DNA of 64,000 nucleotides. Origin: Phymorhynchus buccinoides. Lineage: Eukaryota; Mollusca; Gastropoda; Neogastropoda; Raphitomidae. This document shows, one piece after another, positions 1 to 11,411 of the stretch (position 1 is the stretch's first letter; each line of letters begins with the position of its first letter). The position numbers and the translations under genes were made by a program. Under the pieces are notes generated by a model. It searched no databases and was not told the origin of the DNA. It worked only from the letters and a program-made list of their open reading frames with translations. The stretch lies in the NCBI GenBank assembly GCA_017654935.2, contig CM065691.1, forward strand, positions 29,974,264-30,038,263, written 5' to 3'.

Positions 1-538
1 AATCAGGAACAGAAATAAAAGCTTTCACACAATCATTTTGAACAACAGAGAAAGCCAAAACAAAACTGATGGGCAGACCAACAAACAAAAAAAGTAGTAC
101 AAAGCACATGTAGGTTTTCAAATAGTTGTTTAAAAAAAGACGAATAGACTGACAGCCAACCAAAAATAACCATGACAGGTCATATTGTGCCAACGGTTGG
201 AAAACTATCTGTGTGTTCAGCAATTAGTTGCGTACCCAGCCATTTTCCTGGTTTCCTTTTCTTCTTTCTTGATTTTATTGTAAGTGTCTCCTTGTGTTTA
301 CATAACCTTCACAAAGCCCTCTCAAGATGATAATACATTAACAACCTTTATTTCACACACACACACACACACACACACGCTTGTCATTTGCTTAATCAAT
401 CAATGTACCATCTGGAAAAAAACATTTTAACTTGACTTGACACACACACAAAACTCAACAAACACATACTCTCATTCAGACACTTTGAAATTCTGATACA
501 ATCTTTAGAGACTATTAATATTATAAGGATGATAGTTT

Positions 539-730
539 ACTATGCATAGTAATGTTGTTGTCGTCATACCCTGGCTTAGAGACTCCAGGGATCATCCCAA
601 CAGCCGAAGCACTTGAACACTATGGTACAAATGCACCCGCTAGGGATGAGAACATTAGGTGTGTGACCGTTTTTGATTACCCGACACATGAGCAGCCACA
701 CTCCGACTTCGGAGCACTATGCATAGTAAT
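539..730 (+). mobile_element. SINE-like element (CAA/TTG-tail family) with 15-bp target-site duplication
   Basis: The body at 554-715 runs from a TTG-rich end through CTGGCTTAGAGACTCCAGGG to CACTCCGACTTCGGAG. It is bounded by perfect 15-bp direct repeats at 539-553 and 716-730. Full or partial copies occur at 11699, 17060, 18115, 27112, 27322 and 58030. A short reading frame starting at 552 is fortuitous. Confidence 0.85.
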
Positions 731-949
731 AAATGCAAAGGGATGAAATCATATCAGTTGTGCTTAAATTTATCGTTCATTCTAGAATGAGATACACAGG
801 TGGTTTTTAAAAAAAAATCATTTCCTCACAAAAATTATTACATGCATTATCCGAAGTACAATTTCTATGGATTCTGCAAATTGAACTTGTTGGAATGGAC
901 AATAACAAATATTTATAAGTACGTCTCCCCCAATCTTTTGAAACTGTTG

Positions 950-1176
950 ATGGCTTGGAGTCAAAACGGACTATCTTTAGATAGTCCATTGACGTATTAT
1001 TGAACATATTGTCAAAACTAATAACTTGTTTCAAAAACAGACTGCAGAAATATAAAAAGCCTAATCCCCATTTTACATTATTTGAAGTCTTTTTTAATAC
1101 AAGTTCTAAGTTTTTGCAATAATATTAATAATAAGTGGACTATCTAAAGATAGTCCGTTTTGACTCTAAGCCATCG
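950..1176. repeat. Foldback/MITE-like element with 40-bp inverted ends
   Basis: About 40 bp at 950-988 (GATGGCTTGGAGTCAAAACG and on to GGACTATCTTTAGATAGTCC) reappears inverted at 1136-1176. Each arm contains its own small palindrome (GGACTATCTTTAGATAGTCC). The interior is AT-rich and non-coding. Confidence 0.75.
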
Positions 1177-1679
1177 AATTACATTCAGCGGTCTTTTCCC
1201 TAAATTATACAACACCTGTATTTGGTAATACAGCACACATAAACAAAAATTAAGCACAGCAACAAAAAAGAAGCAATGTCCATAGCAAAAGATATTCATA
1301 CATTATGTACTAAACAGGCTACCGCACAGCACATGCAACACAACATAATGATCGTGTCCTGTTCCCAAATGAAAAACGTACACAGAGGTGCTGATGAATC
1401 CAACAGTAACCAGGCGGGTAAACCTTCACAAAAAGTAAGTCAAAGCCAGTGAAGGGAATGCAGAATGCGCATACACACACACAGAGAAATGACTCAAAGA
1501 ACAAAAACAGGCTAATGCACACATTTTCAATGTTTATCATGTATACATATTAGCTTCATTGAATTCCAATGCAATTGTGTGTGTGTGTACATGTGTGTGT
1601 GTGCGTGCATATGCACATGCATGTGTTAAGCGTGTGTGAATGTGTGCGCACGTGCATGCGTGTGTGTACTTTATATTTA

Positions 1680-1880
1680 ATAGTCACAGAGGCGTCTCTG
1701 TAAGATTCGGGTTGCTCCCACCTGGAGAGCGCGTCACAGCCAGAGGCGTGCCACCCTTTTTTTTTTAAATTTGCTTGCGACTTTTGTGTGACTGATGAGG
1801 AAGGAAGGGGGGGTGTCAATTTTGACCAAATGACAACTTTTTCGTTGCCAATGGTTTAACGTTTGCTAAGTGCATGGGCA
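1680..1880 (-). mobile_element. 3' part of tRNA-SINE family (as at 47660-48022)
   Basis: Shares ATTCGGGTTGCTCCCACCTG and the following GAGAGCGCGTC, a poly-T stretch, and AACTTTTTCGTTGCCA with the fuller copy at 47660-48022, in the same orientation. The tRNA-like head is missing. A shorter fragment of the family is at 45598-45670. Confidence 0.65.
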
Positions 1881-2040
1881 CAGGAAAAAGTGTCAACTTA
1901 AAAACAAGCCATTAAGTGATTAACACAATTTTCTATTTATAAAAAAAGTACACTTAATGAAAAAGCAAAAGACAAAAGAAAAAAACCCGAAAAACTACAC
2001 AACCAACAGTTTTCATCATATAGTAATAAGCCAACTGTCC

Positions 2041-2640
2041 GTGTGTGTGTGTGTCTGTGTGTCTGAAACACAAAACGGGCCTTATAACTCCGCCGTTTTT
2101 TGACCGAATCGCTTCAAATTTGCTGTGAGCCCTAACGGGGCGATGGCAACGGCAACCGAGGCGGCCGTATCATTTGCGCGGTTTCGCAAATGCGCGAAAC
2201 GTGCATCCGCTGGTCTCTCGGCACCCGTATCTCTGGCGTTGCCTTTGAATTTGGCAGGTAGATGACCGGGGCCGGGGACTATCTGTGTGCCAAACCGGAA
2301 GCGAATCGATTCATAAACGCACGCGCTATACGCTGCTTCACCTTTTTACAAATAACTCTGCCGTTTCGTAACCGAATCACTTCAAATTTGATGTCAGGCT
2401 TGCTATGGCCCTGACAAAGCCTGGCAGGCAAATTTGAAGAGAATCGGGAGAGCGCATCACTCTCAGAGCAGCGCCAACAGGAAACGGGGCCTTAGAACTC
2501 TGCCGTTTCTTAACCGAATCGCTTCAAATTTGCTGTACTCAGCGTTACCAGTACTTGGCGTTACCGTTGCTAGGCGTTACCGTTACTAGGCGTTACCGGT
2601 ACTTGGCGTTGCGCTAGTTCAATTAATTTGGCATCATTTG
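2041..2640. repeat. Degenerate repeat block with GGCGTTACCG short tandem
   Basis: Three copies of a segment containing ACTCCGCCGTTT, then AACCGAATCGCTTCAAATTTG begin near 2085, 2355 and 2495. A tandem of GGCGTTACCGTTACTA-like units lies at 2540-2610. No coding potential was found. Confidence 0.6.
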
Positions 2641-2884
2641 AATGCAACTGGGTGCAGCTGAAAGGCTCTTCGGAAATAGGCAAAATGTACATTACATTTT
2701 CTTAAAAGTGTACAGTGACCATGATTTTGAACAAATGAAAAACAAGCTGAAATGAAACTTAAAGACCGTCTCAATCCCTGCCCTCAGCCTCCACCTTTGT
2801 GCGATGTATCAATGCACACAGCCTGCAAACAGTGATAGGGGCCCCTCCACCCGACCATAGCACGCAAATTGCAGTGTGTTTTAC

Positions 2885-2932
2885 CTGCTGTTAAAGTCTC
2901 CAAATCAATGACTTCAGGCCTAGCTAGAGTCG
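2885..2932 (-). CDS. Candidate extra RhoGAP gene exon (48 bases)
   Basis: An open 48-base segment with acceptor AAACAG and donor GTAAAAC, and phase 1 in and out, so it would fit directly after exon 23. It would encode roughly ATLARPEVIDLETLTA. No family similarity is recognised, so the support is only splice sites and phase. Confidence 0.3.
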
Positions 2933-3155
2933 CTGTTTACAACACATACACACACCACAAATCAATCCTCGGGATATTGAAAGTTGCTGGTATTCCAGCC
3001 TGGCAGATGTACAAGGTGTAGGTTGACACAATGTCCAATATATTGTCACTACAATGTATCTTGACAACTAGGCAATGTTCTTCCACACCATCAGCGGCAT
3101 ATATACATCATGTTTGCTTTGCTTACTATCACACACACAGACGCAAGCACACACA

Positions 3156-3193
<38 letters not shown>

Positions 3194-3970
3194 CACACGC
3201 ATCACTGGTAAAAGGTAAATACTAATTTCGCTGACACTGAGAGCATGTATTATACCACTTTCCCTCAGATTCTGCACTTTCCTACCTTTCTCTCACACAG
3301 TGCACACCAATTCAATTAACACAACTGACAATGCAGCCCCAAAACACACTGTCATTTTACACTTCAGTTTCGGTTTTTTTACTGCAGCCTCTGTGGTTCG
3401 CTGGGCTATTAGTGTATTCTTTGACAAAACAGTATAAGGGAAAAACAAACTCCAACCTACTGCTGAAGAAAGCATCTTGTTATTATCCCAACTTAAGAAA
3501 ACTAAGCAACAATGAATACAACCAACGTCCAGTCAAGCACATAGAGTTGCAAGATCAAAGAGAAGGATTAAGAATAAAAACAGCAACACCGAAAATAGAC
3601 CAACAAATGCTCAAAACGAAACACAGACAAAAATAACAAGAACCAACTAACAATCTTTATACGTTTATGTTAATTTATAATGTACAAATTATGTTTATGT
3701 AATCGACCCAGGATTTGGTTATGAACCCCTGTTATGACTTTACCTGGAACTGAAAATTGAATTGATCGTCACAAACTGAAGCTGAACAGATCAGACTCTA
3801 CTGCACTACAACAAGCTTTTACATCACACTGTATTTCAGTGCATTATTGTCAAACGCTAAGCAAACAGTAAATAATCTTTGTATGATACTACACAGCAGA
3901 GTACAGTAATTTGATTAAGTAAAAAACAAATCTTTAACATCGAAATCCAAGTAAAATATCCACATTCATA

Positions 3971-4177
3971 CCCTTTCACTCACTGACACCAGAATGACTA
4001 CTGAAAGGCATCAAAGCAGGGTCTGTTATGTAATTACCTTATGTTCTTACTTGTAGGCAGTAAGGATAGGTCTAGACATGTTACTGAAGAATCCCCAATA
4101 TTGCAGATGAAATCCTTTCTCTATGTAGATAAGTTGAACAGAAATTTTGGGCTGAAAAATAGCTGGCAGCGAAAGGG
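3971..4177. mobile_element. Diverged TTAA-type MITE copy
   Basis: CCCTTTCACTCACTGACACC at the left and GCTGGCAGCGAAAGGG at the right, with internal GGCATCAAAGCAGGGTCTGTTAT, match the family at 10675, 50805 and 55397. The flanking TTAA is eroded here. Confidence 0.6.
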
Positions 4178-4255
4178 ATAAATGTGGACAGCCTGAATCC
4201 AAACGACAAATGCCAAGAAACAATATTTATTAGTCAACAAGCGTTAGTGCCTTAC

Positions 4256-4456
4256 CGAGGGCGCCGACATTGCCATAGGCAGGCATGTCGTAGGAGGGTC
4301 TGCGCAGGCCATCAGGGGTGGCTGAGCCCACCCCTCCCCCGTAGGAGGAGGCGGAGGAAGGGGTGGAGGGGCCGGTGCGGGGGGAGAAGCCCGCTTTGGA
4401 GGAGGAGGAGTTGAGGGACTCTGTGCTGCTGCTGGTGCTCCCCACCAGCTCAAAGC
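4256..4456 (-). CDS. ARHGAP26: RhoGAP gene exon 23 (Ser-rich linker, last recognised exon)
   Basis: Residues 667-733: [36 protein letters not shown] and on to [11 protein letters not shown]. Poly-Ser and Gly-rich linker expected before the SH3. Acceptor TTGCGCAG, donor GTAAGGC, phase 1 out. The frame must continue in a further exon. Confidence 0.85.
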
Positions 4457-7400
4457 CTGCGCAACCAGCCACAGCTTATATATATTTTATGTCATTTTTC
4501 ACTCATTTACTTATGCCTCAAGGCATCTCCACTGTACACATTCTAGCCCAGACATAAGGAATAGCAGCTACCGCTTCTGCTATCTGGAAGTCATATTTCG
4601 ACCCGACAGACTGGCAAACGCACATCAAATACCCGACAGACTGACAAACGCACATCAAATAGTAAAATCAACATTTAGCTTATCCGCTTAGCCCTTAAAT
4701 GCTTCTCGATATGAATCATCTACAATGTAGATTCAGTGTGTGTGTGGAAGGGAGGTGGGTATGGGTGGGGGTGGCGAAAGGTTTGAGCGCTCCTATATTG
4801 TCTGCTAAGTTATACTTACATTGTATCAAAATGTTGAAAGATTCATTTCTAAATTTTGCATGACCTAACCATACACACGCACATATTGGCTGTCATCAAT
4901 CTACTCCTTCACACAGTGGTCTCCAACAAACTGACTGCCAGCTTAAGGATTAGAGACCTGAATATGGTGAAGTCTCATCGTCCTATAAACTGACTATGTC
5001 TCCCACCTTACCCTTCCCACACACTTATTCACTCACTAACTCACACACATATTATTCCCATGAACACATTCACTCACTAACTCACTCAGTCCACAACTCT
5101 ATGAACACACAAAACCCAGCTCACCTCCGGTGCTGGGGTTGTACACCTGGATGGGCCGAGGCCTCCCAGCCCGGGATTGGCCCCCCGGCCCATGGGCCCC
5201 TGCATAGGAGCGCGAGGGGGTTCCCCAGGAGGGGGAGGAGGCATGGTGGGAGGCCCCCTCACTCCCAAACGAGGACACGGAGGAGGAGGGCCTGGCTTGG
5301 GCCGGGGTGTGGTTCTCGTAGACGCCGTAGCTGTCAGTGGCTGTGGACTCCGGGGGCTGGCTGGCTGCCATTCGGCCCTTCAGATCACCTACGTCCGCTT
5401 CCTCTGGGGGGTGGCTGAAGATCTGCCACACGTGGTAGGCAAGCAGGATGCAACTGATCAACATTTCATTCATATCTTAATTCAGAATATTAGCATACCT
5501 TGAAGCTGTTCAAACCTTGCTTTTAAGCAGTAGGAATGGAGTAGAAATACACCCCTACCCCTCCCCCAAAAAAACATTGAACAGTAAAATGGTGCCTGTA
5601 TTATCATGTTCATGTGTATTCTGCATACCCATTGTATCTGTAAGGCACTTTGAGCTGTTGTCAGGATACTGCGCCATATAAATGTCATTAATTATCATTA
5701 TTATTATTATCAACATTAATAAAACAACAATAAGGAAAAAAGTTTACATCCGGCTCATCTTCTAATGTTTCTATCATTTGTTTATACTTATCTTCCTCAC
5801 AACACCATGACTTACTCTTTGCCATTTTCATTTTTCTCCTCTCTGCTCACTCTCCGTCCCAAACTCAAACCTGTGACATACGCTCATCAAACGCTGACAC
5901 ATCACACATGACCCAATCCTAGCAGGGAGGGGGGGGGGGGGGGTGTCTGACCTCTTCACAGTTGTTGATGAGCAGCTCCACGATGATGTTGCAGAACTTG
6001 ATGTCCATGATGGCAGCCATCGTCTCCTCCTCGGGACGCATCAGGGACGGGCCGAAGCACACACCCAGGTTGGCCACCGTCATCTTATTCTCGTCAGAGC
6101 GGTCCGATACCCTGAGCAAATAAACATTTGATTTCAAGGTTTATACACTGAATCAGCACTGTAGAAAATATTCACAATAGAAAGGTTTAGCCACCGTCAT
6201 CTTATTCTCGTCAGAGCGGTCCGATACCCTGAGCAAATAAACATTTGATTTCAAGGTTTGTACACTGAATCAGCACTGTAGAAAATGTTCACAATAGAAA
6301 GGTTAGCCACAGTCATCTTATTCTCGTCAGAGCGGTCCGATACCCTGAGCAAATAAACATTTGATTTCAAGGTTTGTACACTGAATCAGCTCTGTATTTG
6401 TATTTTCATAATAGAAAGGTTAGCCACCGTCATCTTATTCTCGTCAGAGCGGTCCGATACCCTGAGCAAATAAACATTTGATTTCAAGGTTTATACACTG
6501 AATCAGTTCTGTATTTGTATTTTCACAATAGAAAGGTTAGCCACTGTCATCTTATTCTCGTCAGAGCGGTCCGATACCCTGAGCAAATAAACATTTGATT
6601 TCAAGGTTTATACACTGAATCAGTTCTGTATTTGTATTTTCACAATAGAAAGGTTAGCCACTGTCATCTTATTCTCGTCAGAGCGGTCCGATACCCTGAG
6701 CAAATAAACATTTGATTTCAAGGTTTATACACTGAATCAGCTCTGTATTTGTATTTTCACAATAGAAAGGTTAGCCACTGTCATCTTATTCTCGTCAGAG
6801 CGGTCCGATACCCTGAGCAAATCAACATTTGATTTCAAGGTTTGTACACTGAATCAGCACTGTACAAAATGTTCACAATAGAAAGGTTAGCCACCGTCGT
6901 CTTATTATCACCTGAGCGGTCCGATAACCTGAGCAAATCAACATTTTATTTCAACTGTGTATGTTCACATCACTAAAACACACAAACCACCATATCTTGT
7001 GCCTTACCTCTTCAAGTGTCTGATCAGCAGTTCCAGCATGTCAAAGTTGGCCTTTGGAAGAAGGTAGCAGTACTTGTGCACATCCAGCTTCCTCAGAGTT
7101 TTAGATTCTTGCTCTGCACAATGAAGGAATGAACAAAGGAATCAATTACTGAATCTACACATAGGCAAATATAAGCTAACACTCAGAAAGCAAATTCAGA
7201 AATAAATGAATATTGAAAGAAATTTTGAAGTTAGCTTCAGGCACTTTCATGAGTCTTAAAAAGAAAAGTGACAAAAAGTTAAAATGGATCTGAAGTACTA
7301 TAAACATGAAAGGAAAATAAACAGAATTTATCAGATGAACAAAGTGATACACTTACTTGCCGCTTTGATAAACTGTTCATGAAGTTTGAAGGTCATCAAG

Positions 7401-10400
7401 GGCTCTGGTAAAGACCTGGAAACACAGCACAAATATGCAATCATACTAAGAAGATACTAAGAATTATCAGTTTAGATAAGTCTTTTTTCCTTTGTTTTAC
7501 AAGGTTTGTGTTTGTGTATTCTAGTGTGTGGAATAGAAAAGGGATGGGACAGGAAACCCCCTGCAGGGTCAATAATATTCATGTGACTATTAAGTTTAAC
7601 TTGGGTTGTTTGTTGATATGCGACCCAGCAACCCAGAAAGGGACATTAAGTGTCAAACTGACCATTCTGAGAAAATTATACATTTAAAAACTTCAGACAA
7701 TTCTCTTTCTAGCGATACAAGAACCATTCTTGTATCTTTTTCCGTTCCAGAGTTATGAGCCTTTAAAGTTAGTAGAGTGTCAGCCATTTGAGAACAGTCT
7801 AAATTCTAGCCTAGGTGAAGAAAATGCATTGACCTACTCATTTCAAAGCACTTATGAGACCACTTAGAGATCATATTAAAGATTGTCCTTTATAGATATG
7901 AAAGATAAGATGTTAGAGAACACAAATATACCCATAACTCAAACTTGACAAAAAATGAGATTGTTGACTTTGCAAGCCTGTTGTAAGAAAGTAGCCCAGC
8001 AACTGAATGTCCCTTTCGCGGTGCTGGGTCACAATGATGGTTTCATAGAAATGCAAGTACTCTTTGAGTTAATATGGAGGATATAAATGTACTGATCTAT
8101 AAACTCTGTTTGCTGTCTTCACTTTATGACTAAGTGCTGAAGGCACGAAACGTTGGAGTTTTCCCTTTCACAGATACCTTGTTTTCTGTCTTCACTTCAT
8201 GACTAAGTGCCTAAGGCACGAAACGTTGGAGTTTTCCCTTTCACAGGTGCCTTGTTTGATGTCTTCACTTCATGACTAAGTGCCTAAGGCACGAAACGTT
8301 GGAGTTTTCCCTTTCACAGGTACCTTGTTTTCTGTCTTCACTTCATGACTAAGTGCCTAAGGCACGAAACGTTGGAGTTTTCCCTTTCACAGGTACCTTG
8401 TTTGATGTCTTCACTTCATGACTAAGTGCCTAAGGCACGAAACGTTGGAGTTTTCCCTTTCACAGGTACCTTGTTTGATGTCTTCACTTCATGACTAAGT
8501 GCCTAAGGCACGAAACGTTGGAGTTTTCCCTTTCACAGGTACCTTGTTTGATGTCTTCACTTCATGACTCAGTGCCTAAGGCACGAAACGTTGGAGTTTT
8601 CCCTTTCACAGGTACCTTGTTTGATGTCTTCACTTCATGACTAAGTGCCTAAGGCACGAAACGTTGGAGTTTTCCCTTTCACAGGTACCTTGTTTGATGT
8701 CTTCACTTCATGACTAAGTGCCTAAGGCACGAAACGTTGGAGTTTTCCCTTTCACAGGTACCTTGTTTGATGTCTTCACTTCATGACTCAGTGCCTAAGG
8801 CACGAAACGTTGGAGTTTTCCCTTTCACAGGTACCTTGTTTGCTGTCTTCACTTCATGACTAAGTGCCTAAGGCACAAAACGTTGGAGTTTTCCCTTTCA
8901 CAGGTACCTTGTTTGCTGTCTTCACTTCATGACTAAGTGCCTAAGGCACGAAACGTTGGAGTTTTCCCTTTCACAGGTACCTTGTTTGCTGTCTTCACTT
9001 TATGACTAAGTGCTGAAGGCACGAAACGTTGGAGTTTTCCCTTTCACAGGTACCTTGTTTGCTGTCTTCACTTCATGACTAAGTGCCTAAGGCACGAAAC
9101 GTTGGAGTTTTCCCTTTCACAGGTACCTTGTTTTCTTTACCCACCATTCATGCACAGAGCCAGTGATGTTACCTGAGGTAGGTTTTGATGGCACTGGTGA
9201 TGGTCTTGGTCTCCCACTGGGCTGGGTCGTCAAAGTTCACTTTGTCTGCCTTCTTTGGGTCTGTCCACACACACACACATACAAACTCTTAGCTAACCTC
9301 AATACCACAACAAAATCTATCACAAATTGAAATACGGTTGATTCAACAAATCGGCCAACACTTTGCAATAAATACTTTTTTTTTAGTTCACTTTGTCCGC
9401 CTTCTTTGGGTCTGTCCACACACACACACAACTCTTAGTTAACCTCAATACCACAACAAAATCTATCACAAATTAAAATAGTGTCGATTCAACAAATTGG
9501 CCAACACTTTGTAGTTCACTTTGTCTGCCTTCTTAAGGTCTGCCCGCACAAAACTAAACATAAGTTAACCTCAAAACAACAACAAAATATATATGAAATT
9601 AAAGAAGGGATGATTAAATACACTTAAAAAAACATTTTTAGATATCATTAAAGTACACAAAACGGGCACTTCAACACAGACACTTTTATGTACATGGATC
9701 CACAGGTTTAAAGCAATCTGTGCATACCTAGGGCTACTTTGAGAAGGCTGGCCACTTTGGAGTTGACACCCACCATTCTGTACAAGCCTTGTTCGTGCAA
9801 ACCTGCAACAACAAAAACACCAAAGCTTTTGTAAATCAACAACGCAACAACTGTACCTTACAACATGCTAATACTATCACATACACACAGACACAGACCA
9901 ATGACAACAACAACTCAATAATCGAAAGAGAAGAAATCTTCAAATATTATTAACATAAGAAAATGATTTTAAAAAAATTTGCATGTAAAGGAAGCGTGTC
10001 TTCATTGAAAACAACATTAAGTACATACCATATTTTTCGGACTATAAGGCGATACTTTTCCACCAGAATCAGACCCCTGTGCCTTATAATATGATTGACA
10101 ATATGGTAAGAAAATATAATAACAAAATCTGAAATTTGAGTACACTTTTGAGGAGTGCGTCTTAATATTATGGTTCCCGCCCACCTGCGTGCGCATCTCG
10201 ACCCTTCCAACGAAAGTGTCGCCATCTTAGTCAGATTTGTGTGTAAACAGGATGGAAGTTCAGTTTAACGTCGCGTATCGGCTTTCGCCATGTACGACGG
10301 GCTGAACAAACCAACCAGGGTATAAACAACAATTTATGTTCCTGAATCACTGTCTTAGCCAAAAGGCCGAGAAGCGATCAGAATTTAAACGTGTAAACAG

Positions 10401-11332
10401 CATCGATCGGGCATTTTTCAAACAAAGTTACCGACTAAGATGGCGGTCTCCCATACTATGGAGCGCTCCTTGTGGCCGGATATGACGACACGTGGGTACC
10501 AGCCATAGTCAGAAAAATATGGTACATACCAACTCATGTGAACTCTTCTCACAAACAATTTAACATCAATACACACCTCTTGTTTCCAGTGCTGCAATGC
10601 CTTTCCTCATGAAGCTGAAGCCCGTTTCATCAAGGACAGCTGCAACACAAAACAAGTTCAAGTTCAAGTATGCTTTAACCCTTTCACCACCAGCCATATT
10701 TCAGCCAAAAATGTCCATGAAATTTACCTGGGTAGAGAATAAAATCCATCTGCAGTATTGGGGATTCTTCTGTGACGTATATAAAATAAGGTCTATCCTT
10801 ACTTCCCAAAACTAAAACAACAGTCTGTGGATAATAGACCCCAATTTGATGCCTTTTAGTGACATATGTGTTAAATCACTGTGGTGCTAAAATGCGACTT
10901 TGGCGGTGAAAGGGTTAATATCTCCATCAATGTGTGCATTCCTTACTGTTTTGTCAGTGACAGAGAGAAAGCAAGAGAATAGGAAAAAAATAGTGACCAG
11001 TGATCACATTTACTGGTAAATATCAGTAAAATACTGATTGCAAAACCAAAATACTGAGAAAAAAATCTGACCTGTCAGTCCCAGGGACTGATAAATGTTT
11101 GCTAGGACTGATAAATTGTTTTAACCAAGGTTTTGATACTGTAGCTTTCACTGGTTTTGGTTTCCTTGGGACTGGTTTTGAGTATTTGACACGGGTTGTT
11201 GGAGGGCATTGCCGCTGACGGGACTGGTTTTTCAAATTTTCAGGCGCGATCACTGAGTGAGAGAGTCATGTGTCAGGCAGAGTGACCAAGAAACACCAAA
11301 GGTGCTGATGGGACCTAGAGATGCACTGGCCC

Positions 11333-11411
<79 letters not shown>

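Noticed and set aside
552..746. Small protein frame beginning MLLSSYPGLETPG
   Set aside because: It is the translation of the CAA/TTG-tail SINE; the same peptide appears wherever the SINE occurs (e.g. 27109).
6073..6955. CRISPR-like regular repeat array
   Set aside because: Repeats are contiguous tandem copies of an exon boundary with no variable spacers, and the context is an animal gene. The 73-bp array at 8111 is rejected for the same reason.
10360..10386. A U2 snRNA gene
   Set aside because: Only the first 26 nt match; the Sm site, branch-recognition region beyond and 3' stem-loops are absent. The same short match recurs in two other insertions.
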